A DNA stretch of 64,000 nucleotides, taken from positions 18,082,777-18,146,776 of the forward strand of contig JANJXV010000020.1 in the NCBI GenBank assembly GCA_024803745.1. The letters run 5' to 3'. A program made the translations under genes and the position numbers. The notes beneath the pieces are model-generated. The model was not told where the DNA came from and made no database searches. It saw only the letters and a program-made list of their open reading frames with translations. Below, piece after piece: positions 21,573 to 32,764 of the stretch (the first letter of the stretch is position 1; each line of letters opens with the position of its first letter). Source of the stretch: Megascapheus bottae (taxonomy: Eukaryota > Chordata > Mammalia > Rodentia > Geomyidae).

Positions 21573-21899
21573 TGCACAGATTTTTCTCTTTTTAATGTCA
21601 AAAATACATCAGTCCTCATTCCAGACTGAGACGAACAAAACATAAAACTTGAGACTTACAAACATAACACTCTTTTTTTTTCCCTCCAGAAGAACCACAC
21701 ATTGTCTCTACCATGGGATTCTGCTATTGTCTCCATCCTTACCTTCAGGAATCATAATGTGCTTCCAGCCTGGCAAACTGGGGATTCATTCAGGAGTCTG
21801 TTTATTCTCAACCCATGCTAATATGAAGCACTAGCTAGAATAAAAAATCTACCCTCTTTCTCTCCTCTAGAATCAGATACATAGTATTCTCACAGAATA

Positions 21900-22085
21900 T
21901 ATATTAGCTGTGTGATTTAGTAAAAATAATATGAAATACTGGAACTAGAATGTTACAGCCATGGTTCTAATGAGAAGCAATTTTCAACTCTGATTTTTTT
22001 AAAAAAAGATTATGGTGAACATTAAATGAGATTACATATATACAGTAACTGATATAGCTGTCCAATAAATGTGTATTTTACTGAG
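21900..22085 (+). repeat. MIR relic
   Basis: TTAGCTGTGTGATTTAG at the start, and GAACATTAAATGAGATTACATATATACAG followed by GCTGTCCAATAAATGTG at the end, follow MIR order. Confidence 0.55.
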
Positions 22086-22607
22086 AGTTACTTTTCATAA
22101 ATGTTTAGTTTTCATCTAAGCTATTCATCCAACAGAGCTATTAACAATTATGTCCTATCTATTTTTGTCTTGGCCCATTGATTGATTGATTGATACATTT
22201 ATTCATTTTCTAATCTCTGCTGGAACTGATTAATGAGTAAACTCAATCTTCTGTTTAAATTATATATCATTGCAGATCCAGAGGAGGCAAAGAAAGGACT
22301 TCACACATTCAAGGAAAGCATGGGACTTGGCTTTTTCTTCCAACAATCTCCAGGAAGATATTGCCTAGATAGTATCATAGAAATTATTAGCAAAAATAAA
22401 AATTACTGAGAAACTATTAAGATAGCCTTTAACAATCAATTTATGCTCCTGGGAAAAATCCTTTATACCAAGTAAGATACTTTTCATTAAAGTATAACCT
22501 TGAACCTGTTTTAACCTAATCTTAATCTGCCTGCCATGATAGGATTGCTTATCTCTATTAATAGAAGGCTTTACACTGAGGTCCTCTTGTTTCTACTTGA
22601 GAAGTAA

Positions 22608-22836
22608 ACAGAGTTTTCTTTTTTTGTTTTTTTTTTGCCAGTCCTGGGCTTGAGCTCAGGGCCTGAGCACTGTCCTTGGACTTTCTCAAGGCTAGAGCTC
22701 TACCACTTGAGCCTCAGCACCACTTCTGGCTTTTTTCTATGTATATGGTATCAAGTAATCAAACCCGGGTCTTCATGCATGCTAGGCAAGCACTTTAACC
22801 ACTAGGCCAAACTCCCGGCTCAACACAGAGTTTTCT
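22608..22836 (-). mobile_element. IDL-Geo dimeric SINE with 12-bp target duplication
   Basis: The body is 22620-22824. The plus-strand order is poly-T, a reversed Geo half (TGCCAGTCCTGGGCTTGAGCTCAGGGCCTGAGCACTGTCC..CTACCACTTGAGCCTCAGCACC), the linker TTCTATGTATATGG, then a reversed ID-like half (CATGCATGCTAGGCAAGCAC..CTAGGCCAAACTCCCGG). ACAGAGTTTTCT occurs exactly at 22608-22619 and 22825-22836. Confidence 0.93.
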
Positions 22837-22839
22837 ATA

Positions 22840-23635
22840 GAGAATCTTGCAATAGATCTCTAGAATTTGCTCTTGAAGCTCCGATTATGATAGAAGTCAA
22901 TATGAAAAGAATTCGTTCTAAGATGTAAAGGAACATGTCACAGATATTACCACTTGGAATTAGTTTTTTTTTTTTTTACCAGCTGGTGGTTTAAATTTGA
23001 AATTATATGTGAGTGCAACACTAGCAATGTCAGATAAACTGGAGAAGATAAATGAGAAACACCAAGTAGGCTAAGTTCAAGGAGGAAGAATGGAAGTTAT
23101 GTATAGGTATTTTAAAGAAACTTTTCCTTAGATTCCTGGGTTCCTATCTTCAAGTCATGTTTTCATTATTTTCCTAACTACTCTTTTCTTCTGTATCTTT
23201 TCTTGGGGGTAATATATCAGAAAGCAGTGCAGGCACTTATTTGACTTGCTAATACCTGGCATTCTAGTCATCTTCTATATAGCCAGCTAGTAATAAAAAG
23301 ATATTAAATATTAAATTACAAATAAATGAAATCAATATTCACAGCTATGCAAAGTGCACATACAGTTCAAATGCTCATGAGCAGAAAAAGCATAAGGACT
23401 AATAGGGACCCACATAAGGATCAATAGGACCAGTAAGGACCCCTTTTGGTCACTTGTGATTGATTTTGTCCAATATAGCCAACATGACACGACTAAAACC
23501 CACTTTCGTTTTTCTCAATCTATGCACTTTTAGGCAAATTTTTCTTTTAATTTTCTTGAAGCATGTTGCAATGAAAATGATTGTTTCTGCCTACTTGTTT
23601 TCTCTTAGACTTCCATTAAATCTCAGAATTTAAAT
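22840..23635. other. unique intronic sequence
   Basis: No recognised element beyond short A/T runs (T12 near 22965). Confidence 0.4.
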
Positions 23636-23639
23636 AAGG

Positions 23640-23735
23640 GTTTGAGTCTTAGTCATCACTCATTTTCTAGCAGTAAGCATATGATCTGACACATAGTAGG
23701 TATTCAGTAAATGACTTTACTTAATGAAGAAGCTA
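23640..23735 (+). repeat. MIR/L2 3' end relic
   Basis: Contains ATGATCTGACACATAGTAGGTATTCAGTAAATGA, the typical tail phrase of these ancient elements. Confidence 0.55.
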
Positions 23736-24239
23736 ATCAATACTTGTGAAGCTGCATTAAGCATAAGATATTGGTTATTTTAACTTATTATACTTCAGGT
23801 TATATTCATCACGACCCCTTTGGAAATGCACAGGTGCTGAAAAGGAACTTTCCTCGATATACTTAAAACTTTTGGGCCCTTTTTTCTTAAGGTAAAAACA
23901 AAGGAATTGTTTTCAAAGTTGACTTTGGAAATGATGTTTCCTAAATGTATTAGTATGCTAGATCTTCTGCTCTACTTTTTCTTCTCCAGTTTTTTTTTTT
24001 AGTAAATGTGGTCATTTATATTCTAACTGCATATTTTTACTTATAAACGCACAAGTATTTGCAAAAAATCAAAAATAACCTTAAGAATCATTTGATTGGC
24101 ACTCAACACCCAGCAGCATGTAAAAACAAATTAAACCCTATAAAATACTTGTCATAAAACTACAAGCAATGTGTTAAAGAAAAACAGTAAGTAGCTAAGG
24201 GGTACCACACAGAATATATATTTATTTGGTTTAAAGTAT

Positions 24240-24357
24240 GAGCTCCTGAGACAGACAAGAGCTAGGTTGTGTTCATATTTTGCCTGAGATTATCTTTTGA
24301 ACAATTCATTGTCACTTTCTGTCTTTGTGTTTTCTTTACTCCAAATGGAAAATAAAG
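24240..24357 (+). repeat. MIR relic (tentative)
   Basis: GAGACAGACAAGAGCTAGGTTGTGTTC, then CAATTCATTGTCACTTTCTGTC and CTCCAAATGGAAAATAAAG, are MIR-like in order. Confidence 0.4.
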
Positions 24358-24882
24358 ATTTTCAACAAATAACATCCAAGGCTTCTTTGATCTTGAAATT
24401 CCATTATTTTCAACATCAAATTCTATCTAGGAAGTCATTTAGAAAATTATTTATTCATAGATTTTGCAGTCCAGCTCTCCTCTTGGAAATATACCTTTAA
24501 TGGGTCTATGCTCATGTCCACATTAGAAACCTAATGCTTTACATATGCTAATATGGACTTATAGGGAATATGAGTTTTACCCTTGTGCTTTTCTTTTTTA
24601 AAAACCAAACACTATTTAAAGCTATCAAACTCATTTCTCCCTCTGATGAAGCTGGATATACATTCTTTGAATACTTGAATGCTGATATATAAGAGAAATA
24701 ATTTGTTTCTGTTCGTTACAATTACGCCATAAAGAAAAATAACTATCCCATGAATATTCATTTATGCAGCCATGATTTTTACTATTGTTTTCTTCTGCAG
24801 AAATAAAGTACACTTAGAGTTTCTATTTGGTTTCAATTTAGGCCTTGTTAGATAATTGAAATAAACGGAAAATAGTTTGGGG

Positions 24883-25135
24883 AGTTTTATAATTTTTTCT
24901 TTAGAGATTATTTTGTTTGTTTGTTTGTTTCTGCCAGTCATGGATGGGGCTTGAACTCAGAGCCTGAACACTATCCTTGGGCTTTCTCAAGGATAAAGCT
25001 CTACCACTTGAGTTACAGCACACTTCCAGCTTTTTTTTATGTATGTGGTACTGAGGAATCTAACCTAGGTCTTCGTGCATGCTAAGCAAGCACTCTACCA
25101 CTAGGCCAAACTCCCAGCCCAAGTTTTATAATTTT
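24883..25135 (-). mobile_element. IDL-Geo dimeric SINE with 14-bp target duplication
   Basis: The body is 24897-25121. The tail is (TTTG)n-like on the plus strand, followed by reversed Geo and ID-like halves (CTCTACCACTTGAG, TATGTATGTGGTACTGAGGAATC, GCTAAGCAAGCACTCTACCACTAGG). AGTTTTATAATTTT occurs exactly at 24883-24896 and 25122-25135. Confidence 0.92.
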
Positions 25136-25523
25136 GGCTGAATGACTTTCATAGTAGTATTTCACTTCTAGTTATTCTCAGGGAAACATTGAAATTTTAA
25201 ATGCCATATAGGTTTTCTTTTCATCTTCTTATATATGAAAGATGGTGTTAAATAGCTCTTGATGGAAGGTATAGAAACATAAGGAAGTGATTAACCGAAT
25301 GAATTGCAGACAAAATTCTCAAATAAGATGGTGATTAACTGAATGAGTTACACTGAGGATATTTCATTATTCCTAAAAGTTTGATATATTTATTGGTATG
25401 GTATATATGGAGTATTCTTTTGGTTTTATAGAATTTTCTGTGTATTTTTATCATTGATTCCATGTAATGTTAAGATTGAATTTTTTGTACTAAAATATTT
25501 ATTAAATGTTATTTAAACTAAAA

Positions 25524-25756
25524 GCTAGGTGCTGGTAGCTCATACCTATAATTGTAGTTATTCAGGAGCCTGAGATCTGAGGATTGCAGGTGTAAAGCAA
25601 GCCAGGGAATACAAATCTGAGAGATCCTTTATCCTTAATTTATCAGAAAATAATCTTCAATATCAGGTAAAAGTAGAAATGTGGCTAGAAAGGTAGGATG
25701 CCAGCCTTGAACTAGAAACCAAGAGACAGTGAGAGGCCCTGAGTTTAAGCCCCACA
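25524..25756 (+). mobile_element. B1-like/Geo dimeric SINE
   Basis: The left half is GCTAGGTGCTGGTAGCTCATACCTATAATTGTAG..GAGCCTGAGATCTGAGGATTG. The right half is GTAGAAATGTGGCTAGAAAGG..AGGCCCTGAGTTTAAGCCCC. It passes into a (CA)n tail. Confidence 0.8.
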
Positions 25757-25757
25757 T

Positions 25758-25798
<41 letters not shown>
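25757..25798. repeat. (CA)n microsatellite
   Basis: About 20 CA units directly after the B-box end of a Geo SINE. Confidence 0.95.
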
Positions 25799-25800
<2 letters not shown>

Positions 25801-26127
25801 AACGTACACACAGACTTTAAGCTAAGATCTAACATTAAGTGTAGAAGATATGAATGATTAAATTTATGAATTTTCATAATATTTAAAGTCCAAAACTACT
25901 TGATAATTTAATGCTCATAAATTGGCAGTATTAGTTCCTACAAAGCTGATTTCTTTAACATTTGGGATAGAGATTATAATCACCAAGGTAACATTATTTC
26001 TAAAATATCCAACATTTTTCTCTTTATCTCAGCCATCCTATATACTATGTGATAGTTTGTCAAATGAACCATTCTACCTCCGGAGCTCTCTCTTGATGTC
26101 TCCCTCTGTGGGAATCCATTTTCTTTT

Positions 26128-26716
26128 CTTTTTTTTTCTTTCCTTTTCTTTTCTTTTCTTTCCATTTCTTTATATAGAGGGGGTTACAGTTACATTTGCC
26201 AGGTAGTAGGTACATACCTTCTCACACACTGATACCCCTCTTATGTTTTGTTCCCATTTCCCTTCCTCACCCCCTTCTAATCATCTTGTTTTCCTCCTTC
26301 CCTTTCCTCTTTAAATAAACAAATAAACATATATACAATATACCAGGTAACAATACAGATACAGTAACAATATGAGATTAACCAAAGGGCAACAAAAGAG
26401 AATAGAAATAATAGTACATTAAGAACAACAATCATACAAGATAAACCTCTTGTTTCCATATACTAGAGATTCTTTCATTTAGTCTCATCCTATCTACTTA
26501 GGTTTTGACCTATTGTACTTCTCTGCTAAGAGAGTACTAATTATTACAAATGAGGGAAACCATTGAGCCTATGTTCCTATGGGTCTGGCTTACTTTTTTC
26601 CAAGTCTTTCCATTTCCTCACGAATGGGGTGATGTCATTCTTTCTGAATGCAGCATAAAATTCCATTGTGTATAAATACCACATCTTCTTGATCCAATCA
26701 TCTGCTGAGTGGCATA
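26128..26716 (-). mobile_element. L1 3' end (5'-truncated)
   Basis: A long T/C-rich tail (TTTTC repeats, 26121-26168) is followed by GGGTTACAGTTACATTTGCCAGGTAGTAGG, the C-rich antisense of the L1 3' UTR, AACAATATGAGATTAACC, and finally the ORF2 end region (TAAATACCACATCTTCTTGATCC). It matches 2262-2840 throughout. Candidate target duplication around 26111-26127 and 26717-26733 (13 of 17 bases). Confidence 0.88.
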
Positions 26717-26734
26717 GAAACCTATTTTCTTCTG

Positions 26735-27655
26735 ACCACTGTTTTGGCATGAATCTGAGTGATCAACTTAATCACTTTATATTCCTTTCATTTTATCACT
26801 TTTGTTCTTGCCATATAAATTTTCTTTTCCTGCTGATCCACAGAAAAATCTCTTCTTAAAATTTTACTAGTCAGCTAAACCTTTTAAGATGGTAAATTAA
26901 TGTCCTTAGCTAGAAACAATAATTAGAAAGAACCCATTATTTAATGTCATATTCCTACTTTTATGGTAAATAATAACCACAGTGTTTTAAAAGTGTCTAA
27001 AAAGTTTTGATAATCACTAAAAATTGATTTAAAAACTAGATTTATAATTTATTAGGTATTTGACACATAACTTTACATTTTAATATAATTTCCTTTATTT
27101 ACCTGAAAGTAAAGGGAAACTGGTGAAACCTCAAAATATGTTATAGTATTAAACAATACATGCAATTGTGAAGTATCTGGTGTGATGGCTAGGACAAAAA
27201 AGTATCAAATGTTTTTGAAATGGCTATCATTTAGTAGGTGGAACAATGTGTATTTTAATTTGAATAACTATGAATTCTCAGCTTTGTCCCTTAAGAAAAG
27301 CTTTGTCCCTAAAAAAAAACAAAATTGTAATGTTCAAGTATGATCTTCCACTTAAGGCGAAAGTAGAGAGGACCAGACTTTCATTAGCTTTAGAAATTAT
27401 ACATAAAAGAAACATTTGTTTTGAAGTGACTGCATAACATTCAATGAGTATATTGAAGCATGAGAGAAAGAAATATGTGAAGAAAACCTATTATTTCTCA
27501 GGTTTCTTCCTTGAGAGAATAGAGTGGGAAAACTAGGCAACTTCGAAAGATTCATAAACAGGACTGAATTTAAGATTAGTTAAACCTGAGAGGTTACAAA
27601 TTTTGAATTTATAAGTACTTTGAGTAACTTTAAGTACTTTGTGTTTATAAGAGAA
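26735..27655. other. unique AT-rich intronic sequence
   Basis: No recognised element. Confidence 0.4.
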
Positions 27656-27675
27656 AGTTCTGGTGAACTTCTCTT

Positions 27676-28006
27676 GTAGAGAGGGAGAACAGGAGGAAGT
27701 ATATCAGGATGGGAGAGGGCGGAGAAGAAAGGTAGATATAAGAAGACTAGAAAAGAAAGAAGAAGAAGAAGAAGAAGAAGAAGAAGAAGAAGAAGAAGAA
27801 GAAGAAGAAGAAGAAGAAGAAGAAGAAGAAGAAGGAAGAAGAAGGAGGAGGAGGAGGAGGAGGAGGAGGAGGAGGAGGAGCAGGAGCAGGAGGAGGAAGT
27901 AGAAGGGGAGGAAGAGGGGGAGGAGTAGGGGGAGGAGGAGGGGGATGGAAGAGGGGAGGAGGAGCAGAGGGAGGAAGAGAAGAGAAAGAAGAGGAGGAGG
28001 AAAGTT
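27676..28006 (+). repeat. polypurine tract: (GAA)n then (GGA)n
   Basis: (AGA)n from about 27757 to 27843, (GGA)n from 27844 to 27895, then imperfect GGA/GGGGA. Very few pyrimidines on the plus strand. The apparent poly-Glu/poly-Arg reading frame over it is an artefact. Confidence 0.95.
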
Positions 28007-28137
28007 AAAGAGTGCTACAGAAAAATGGTATACTGTTATCTTTCAAAGTTAACTATTCATCATTCAAATCTTATTTTTGTTATAAGGAAGCTGAAAAAAT
28101 TCACCTGGACATTTGAATTATAAGAAATAATAAAAAA

Positions 28138-28385
28138 TAAGCCAAGTGTTTGTGGTTCACACCTGTAATCTTAGCTACTCAGGAGGCTTTGATTTGAGAA
28201 TCATAATTCAAAACCAGCCAGGGAAGGAAAGTCTGTGAGACTCTATCTGTAATTAACTACTAAAAGCCAGAATTGGAGCTATTGCTCAAGTGGTAGAGCG
28301 TTAGCCTTGAGCAAATGTCTCAGGGACAGTGCCAAGATCCTGAGTATAACTTTCAGGATCAGGACAAAAACACCGACAAAAAAAC
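28138..28385 (+). mobile_element. B1-like/Geo dimeric SINE
   Basis: The left half is TGTGGTTCACACCTGTAATCTTAGCTACTCAGGAGGC. The linker is TCTGTAATTAACTACTAAAAGCC. The right half is Geo (TTGCTCAAGTGGTAGAGCGTTAGCCTTGAGC..CTCAGGGACAGTGCC). The tail is A-rich with AAAAACACC repeats. Confidence 0.88.
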
Positions 28386-28792
28386 ACAAAGCAAAGGAAA
28401 ATAACAGAGACAATTTCAACTGAAGAATTATTCTAGATGAAAGTCTACATAAAAGTAATGGATGGAAATCAGAATTTTCCATAGGTAAATGCATATGATT
28501 TTTCTTATGATTCAAATCCGATTATGAGGTCATTTACTTCTAACCAAATTAAAACTAAGTATTGTAAATATAAGCCATAAGTATAATAACATGTACAATT
28601 AAAATATGACAATATTATGAAGAGATTTTAAGGTCAAGTATATCATTTATAGATTCCAGTGGTATACGTGATGTGAAATACTGTGACTTAAAGGGCAGAT
28701 CTGAAAGTTAAGCAGTATGCTATAAGCCCCACATCCGCCACTAAAATAACCAAATAAGAATTATAGCTTAGGTAGACAAAATGTATAATTAT

Positions 28793-28809
28793 AAATATTT
28801 AATGTACCT
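28793..28809. repeat. target-site duplication of retrocopy, 5' copy
   Basis: AAATATTTAATGTACCT, exactly repeated at 29148-29164. Confidence 0.93.
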
Positions 28810-29147
28810 TATACACCAGACTTGAATCATGATGCCATTAGAATTTGTGAAGCTAGTTGCGATTTACCAAGACAACTATGGAAAAGTGCTGGTTTCAAGT
28901 AAAATGTTTTCATTCCATTTCTGTAATGAACATAATGAGTGGACTGCCTCCATCAAGAATCCAGCTTTGGGAAGCACACACTTTCTGTTTTGTTGGAATG
29001 TCAGCAGTTTACCATCTCATTCATTCTCTGCCCTGTGATTTTTTTTTTCAATGTCCTGTAGGATTTGTGATTGTATGCTGGTAACACTGCTTTAAAAATG
29101 CTATTTCCCCTGAAGCAAGAAAATAAATTGGTTTGAAATGACAAAAA
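28810..29147 (+). pseudogene. 5'-truncated retrocopy of an unidentified mRNA 3' UTR
   Basis: A 338-bp segment bounded by a perfect 17-bp direct repeat, ending in A8 and with AATAAA (29122-29127) about 15-20 bases before the tail. This is the mark of an L1-mobilised polyadenylated transcript. Small open frames (28829-29038, 28857-29084) overlap in two phases and neither looks protein-like, so most of it is probably 3' UTR. I do not recognise the source gene. The perfect duplication suggests a rather recent insertion. Confidence 0.85.
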
Positions 29148-29560
29148 AAATATTTAATGTACCTAGAATAAGGAGAAACAAAAACAAAAGGAAGGAAAAG
29201 TTGTATACATAAAACAAGTGATATATTTAGAACTACTGCTGTATCAGTTGTAGCATGAAATGTAAGTTCATTAAATACTTCAGTTATAAAGCAGAGATTA
29301 TTAGATTGGATTAGAAAGAAAGACCAATATTTACTATTTATGTGAAAGACAGATAGATAGAAGTAGAATGCTGAAACAATACATCACACAATGATACTAA
29401 TTGATATGGATGACCAATATCAGACTAAAGTAGATTACTGGGCAAAACACAAAGGTGTGATAAACCTTTCATAATTATAGTATGCTCAACTCATGAAAAT
29501 TGTTCTTGCATATAATAAAATATTTGAGGTAGCTAAAACAAAGGCTGTTAAAACTGCTTT

Positions 29561-29792
29561 AAAATACAAAGGAGGGGCTGGGAATTTGGCCTGGGGCTGG
29601 GAGTTTGGTCTAGTGGTACAGTGCTTGCCTAGCATGCACTAAGACTTGGGTTTGATTCCTCAGTACCGGATACTTAGAAAAAAACCAGAAGAGGTGCTGT
29701 GGCTCAAGTGGTAGAGTGCTATCCTTGAGAAAGCCCAAGGACAGTGCTTAGGCACTGAGTTCAAGACTCAGGACTGAAAAAAATACAAAGGA
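29561..29792 (+). mobile_element. IDL-Geo dimeric SINE with 13-bp target duplication
   Basis: The body is 29574-29779. The start GGGGCTGGGAATTTGGCCT / GGGGCTGGGAGTTTGGTCT is duplicated. The ID-like half has an A box (TGGTCTAGTGG) and a B box (GGTTTGATTCC). The Geo half has TGGCTCAAGTGG (29700-29711) and GTTCAAGAC (29759-29767). AAAATACAAAGGA is repeated exactly at 29561-29573 and 29780-29792. Confidence 0.94.
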
Positions 29793-29941
29793 AAAGAAAA
29801 TCATATGCACTGTAGTGGGTTATAAATTAATAAAGGCAATATGGAAGTCAGTATGGATGCTCTTCTAAGAATTATTGAAAATTACCATGTGACCAACTTT
29901 TACTACTCTTGGTTAGATATCAAAATGGCAGTGTATTATAA

Positions 29942-30540
29942 AGTGCTATTTATTTATTTTTAAATATCTTCATTGTAATGGACAGGGTAGTTACAGTTAT
30001 ATAAGTAAGGTAATGAAGACATTTTTTAAAAACTGTTACTCCCTCCCTCATTTTCTCCTGCTTATCTCTCGCAATTCCTCTACCAGTCCCCTCAAGTTGT
30101 GTGTGTGTGTAGATAGATATAAAATATGTATATATATTTCATTTCCAACATAGTGTCCAAGTTATATAAGTAAGGTAATGAAGACATTTTTTAAAAACTG
30201 TTACTCCCTCCCTCATTTTCTCCTGCTTATCTCTCGCAATTCCTCTACCAGTCCCCTCAAGTTGTGTGTGTGTGTAGATAGATATAAAATATGTATATAT
30301 ATTTCATTTCCAACATAGTGTCCAGTGAGTATCATTATTGCATTGTTCATCCTTTTTCCTGCCTTTCCCTTCCATGGATTGGATAAATTTATATACAAGA
30401 CAAAGGATAAAGAAAACTAAAACAGAAAAAGAAATAAATGCGTAAAAGATATAATAAGAACTTCTTGTTTCCCATGCCTGAGTTCTTGTTGACACGGGTT
30501 ATTATAAATGGTCCTGTGCACTTAGCAATTGGGCCATTGA
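29942..30540 (-). mobile_element. old L1 3' end, minus-oriented part
   Basis: ATCTTCATTGTAATGGACAGGGTAGTTACAGTTATAT corresponds to the antisense L1 3' end. It is followed by C-rich 3' UTR-like sequence and AAGAACTTCTTGTTTCCCATGCCTGAG, which parallels 26435-26465. It is diverged from the younger L1s in this window and contains the exact 165-bp tandem duplication. Confidence 0.6.
29995..30324. repeat. exact tandem duplication, 2 x 165 bp
   Basis: Bases 29995-30159 are identical to 30160-30324, including a (GT)6 and a TATATATAT stretch that usually vary quickly. The duplication lies inside an old L1 3' end. Confidence 0.95.
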
Positions 30541-31375
30541 GCAGTTAGTAGCCAAATTACAGAATCAGCCTAGGTGCTTATCAATGGATGAATACAGAAA
30601 ATATAGTATTTGTCAGTGGATGAATGGATAAGGAAAATGTAGAATGTGAACACAGTATCATTCAGCCATAGGAAGGATGAAATCATATTCTTTCCAGGAG
30701 AATGATGTAACTGATGATTTTCATGCCTTATGAAAATCACAAACAAGTTTACAATAAAGCTACCAGCACCATATTCATTACAGCACTGTTCACCATACCC
30801 CAGGTATAGAATCAACCCCCACGCCCCTTAATGGAAAAGTAGATCAAGAACATGTGCTATGTGTACATAATAGAATTTCATTCATCCATTGGAAGATTTG
30901 GGAAAAAATATATTAAATGAAATCAGACACACAGAGAAACAAAGGTGTATGTTTTCCCTCATTTTGGCAACTAGAATTTTCCTATAACTAGAAAAGCTAT
31001 AAGTAAGTAGATTGGGTGATATACAAGTGGTTACAGATGGATTAACTAGAACATGGTAGACTAGGAAGAACACAGTGTAATTCCTTACAAAGACAAAGTC
31101 AAAGTCCATCAAAATAAGTGCAAGAAACGAGCACTTGCAAGAGAAGGATCTGGGCCAAAAGGAGAGAGGATGACAAATTAACGGGAGAAGGGTGTGAGAA
31201 TGCAGTCAAGAATTCATTGTATATAAGACAAAACTAAGAGAAGTAAGGGAAGGGGTGTGTCAAAATAGGGTGAAAATGTTGAAAGGGTCGACAATGATCA
31301 AGATACATGGTAGTAATAAACTGCTTTGTTAAAGGGTAACTTGTTACAATTACTTGAGCATAACTTTAAAAAGGT
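30541..31375 (+). mobile_element. old L1, plus-oriented ORF2 end and 3' UTR
   Basis: AATCAGCCTAGGTGCTTATCAATGGATGAATACAG, then CATTCAGCCATAGGAAGGATGAAATC and TTCATTACAGCACTGTTCACCATACC are L1 phrases in sense orientation, with part repeated at 30770-30890. The 3' UTR-like region follows (GATCAAGATACATGGTAG). Heavily mutated. It may form one rearranged element with the minus-oriented part to its left. Confidence 0.6.
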
Positions 31376-31379
31376 ACAT

Positions 31380-32755
31380 ATTACAATGAAGTCCCTAGAT
31401 GTATGCTAATTCAAAAGTAAAATAGATGAAAAAGAATGGCACTTATTGCAATATAAACACATACTAAGTACAGTGAGTGAAAAAAGCCAAATCCACTTCC
31501 ATCAGCAGCAAGTCTTAGGAATTAGCCAATGAAGTGTGAGGACTGCAAGCTCAGTAAAGGCAGGCTGAGATGTTATTGGGAGGAGGGAAACATGTCACCA
31601 GCGCCTGAATGTATTTCCTTGACTCTGATGGTGTTTGAAAAGGTATATGTCAAAACAGGAAGTTGTACCATTTAAAAATGAGTAATTGCTTATCTACCTA
31701 TTGTAGCTTAATGAAGGTGATTTAAATGCTTAAAATATGACTTTGGCTGAGAGTGTGGTCACTTCACTCCGTGCAAAGACCTCTGACTGTTGGGTTTACT
31801 GAGTAAATAAAACTAAACATTTCTCCATTAAAGTACAGGAATTCCTCAGGGAGGAGCACAGGGATCCTTCTTTACAGCTGTTTCCTCCTGTGCTACTCCT
31901 TTTCGTTGTCACCCTCTCTATCTTCAGAGAGGTCTTAAAACTAAACCAGGCAAGCAGGACAAAGAAAACATTGCTAAGAAGAAGCGCACACCTTCAGCAC
32001 AGAGCATCAGTCCTGTGCCTCTATCCTGCTCCTAATTTAAATGCTGACAGGAAGTTGGAATGAAGAGGCTTTCAAGATCTGGACACAGCACTGCAGACCA
32101 TTTTGTCATTTAAGGATGATGGAAAGTAACCGAGCTTAGCCTTCCAGAAGGCAGATGTGTTGCTTTATGGACCTTTCTGCAAAACACATAAAAGTGGTGG
32201 GTAAAAGAATAGAGGACTCAGGGTCAATTGGCTGTCTACCCTGACAAGCGCAAGTGTTTATGGCTTCTCTGTGCTGTCATCTTACACTCGTAAAGCACAT
32301 TAACGAAATGGCTATGCACACAGCAACTTCCTATTTCTTTTTTCCCCCCTTTTTTCCAGTTGAGGGGTATCCACCAGTAAACATGTTTCAAGAGAAGTTT
32401 AACAGTACTGATTGATTTGAAGCCCCTCAGAGCTACATTTAAATATCAGAGATGTTGCAAGGGTTTTCTGCTATAGTAACAATGACTTCCAGAAGGTTCT
32501 CTCTCCGACCACTACATGGTGGAAGTGGCATTGGTTAACAACTCTCATTTGGTGCTCATTTGATGCTACATTTCCTGATTTACATTCCAGTTGTATTCTT
32601 TGATTTCTACAATGAAATATCATTGCTTATGAACAGTTTATCCTTTCTGGTGAGATTCAGGCACATTTTCTGAATTCTCTTCTTACCTTCACATTAAGTA
32701 CAGATGATTTTTTTTTTTACCAAGTAGTTGCAAATCATATATCTGTTCAATGTTC
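31380..32755. other. unique intronic sequence, repeat-free
   Basis: Almost 1.4 kb without a repeat I can recognise, of higher complexity than its surroundings. A candidate region for conserved intronic elements, unproven. Confidence 0.4.
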
Positions 32756-32764
32756 ATTGCTGAT

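Noticed and set aside
27663..27902. Acidic poly-Glu protein
   Set aside because: It is a translation of (GAA)n/(GGA)n repeats.
29995..30324. CRISPR-like or satellite array
   Set aside because: There are only two abutting copies without spacers, in a mammalian L1 context. It is a simple tandem duplication.
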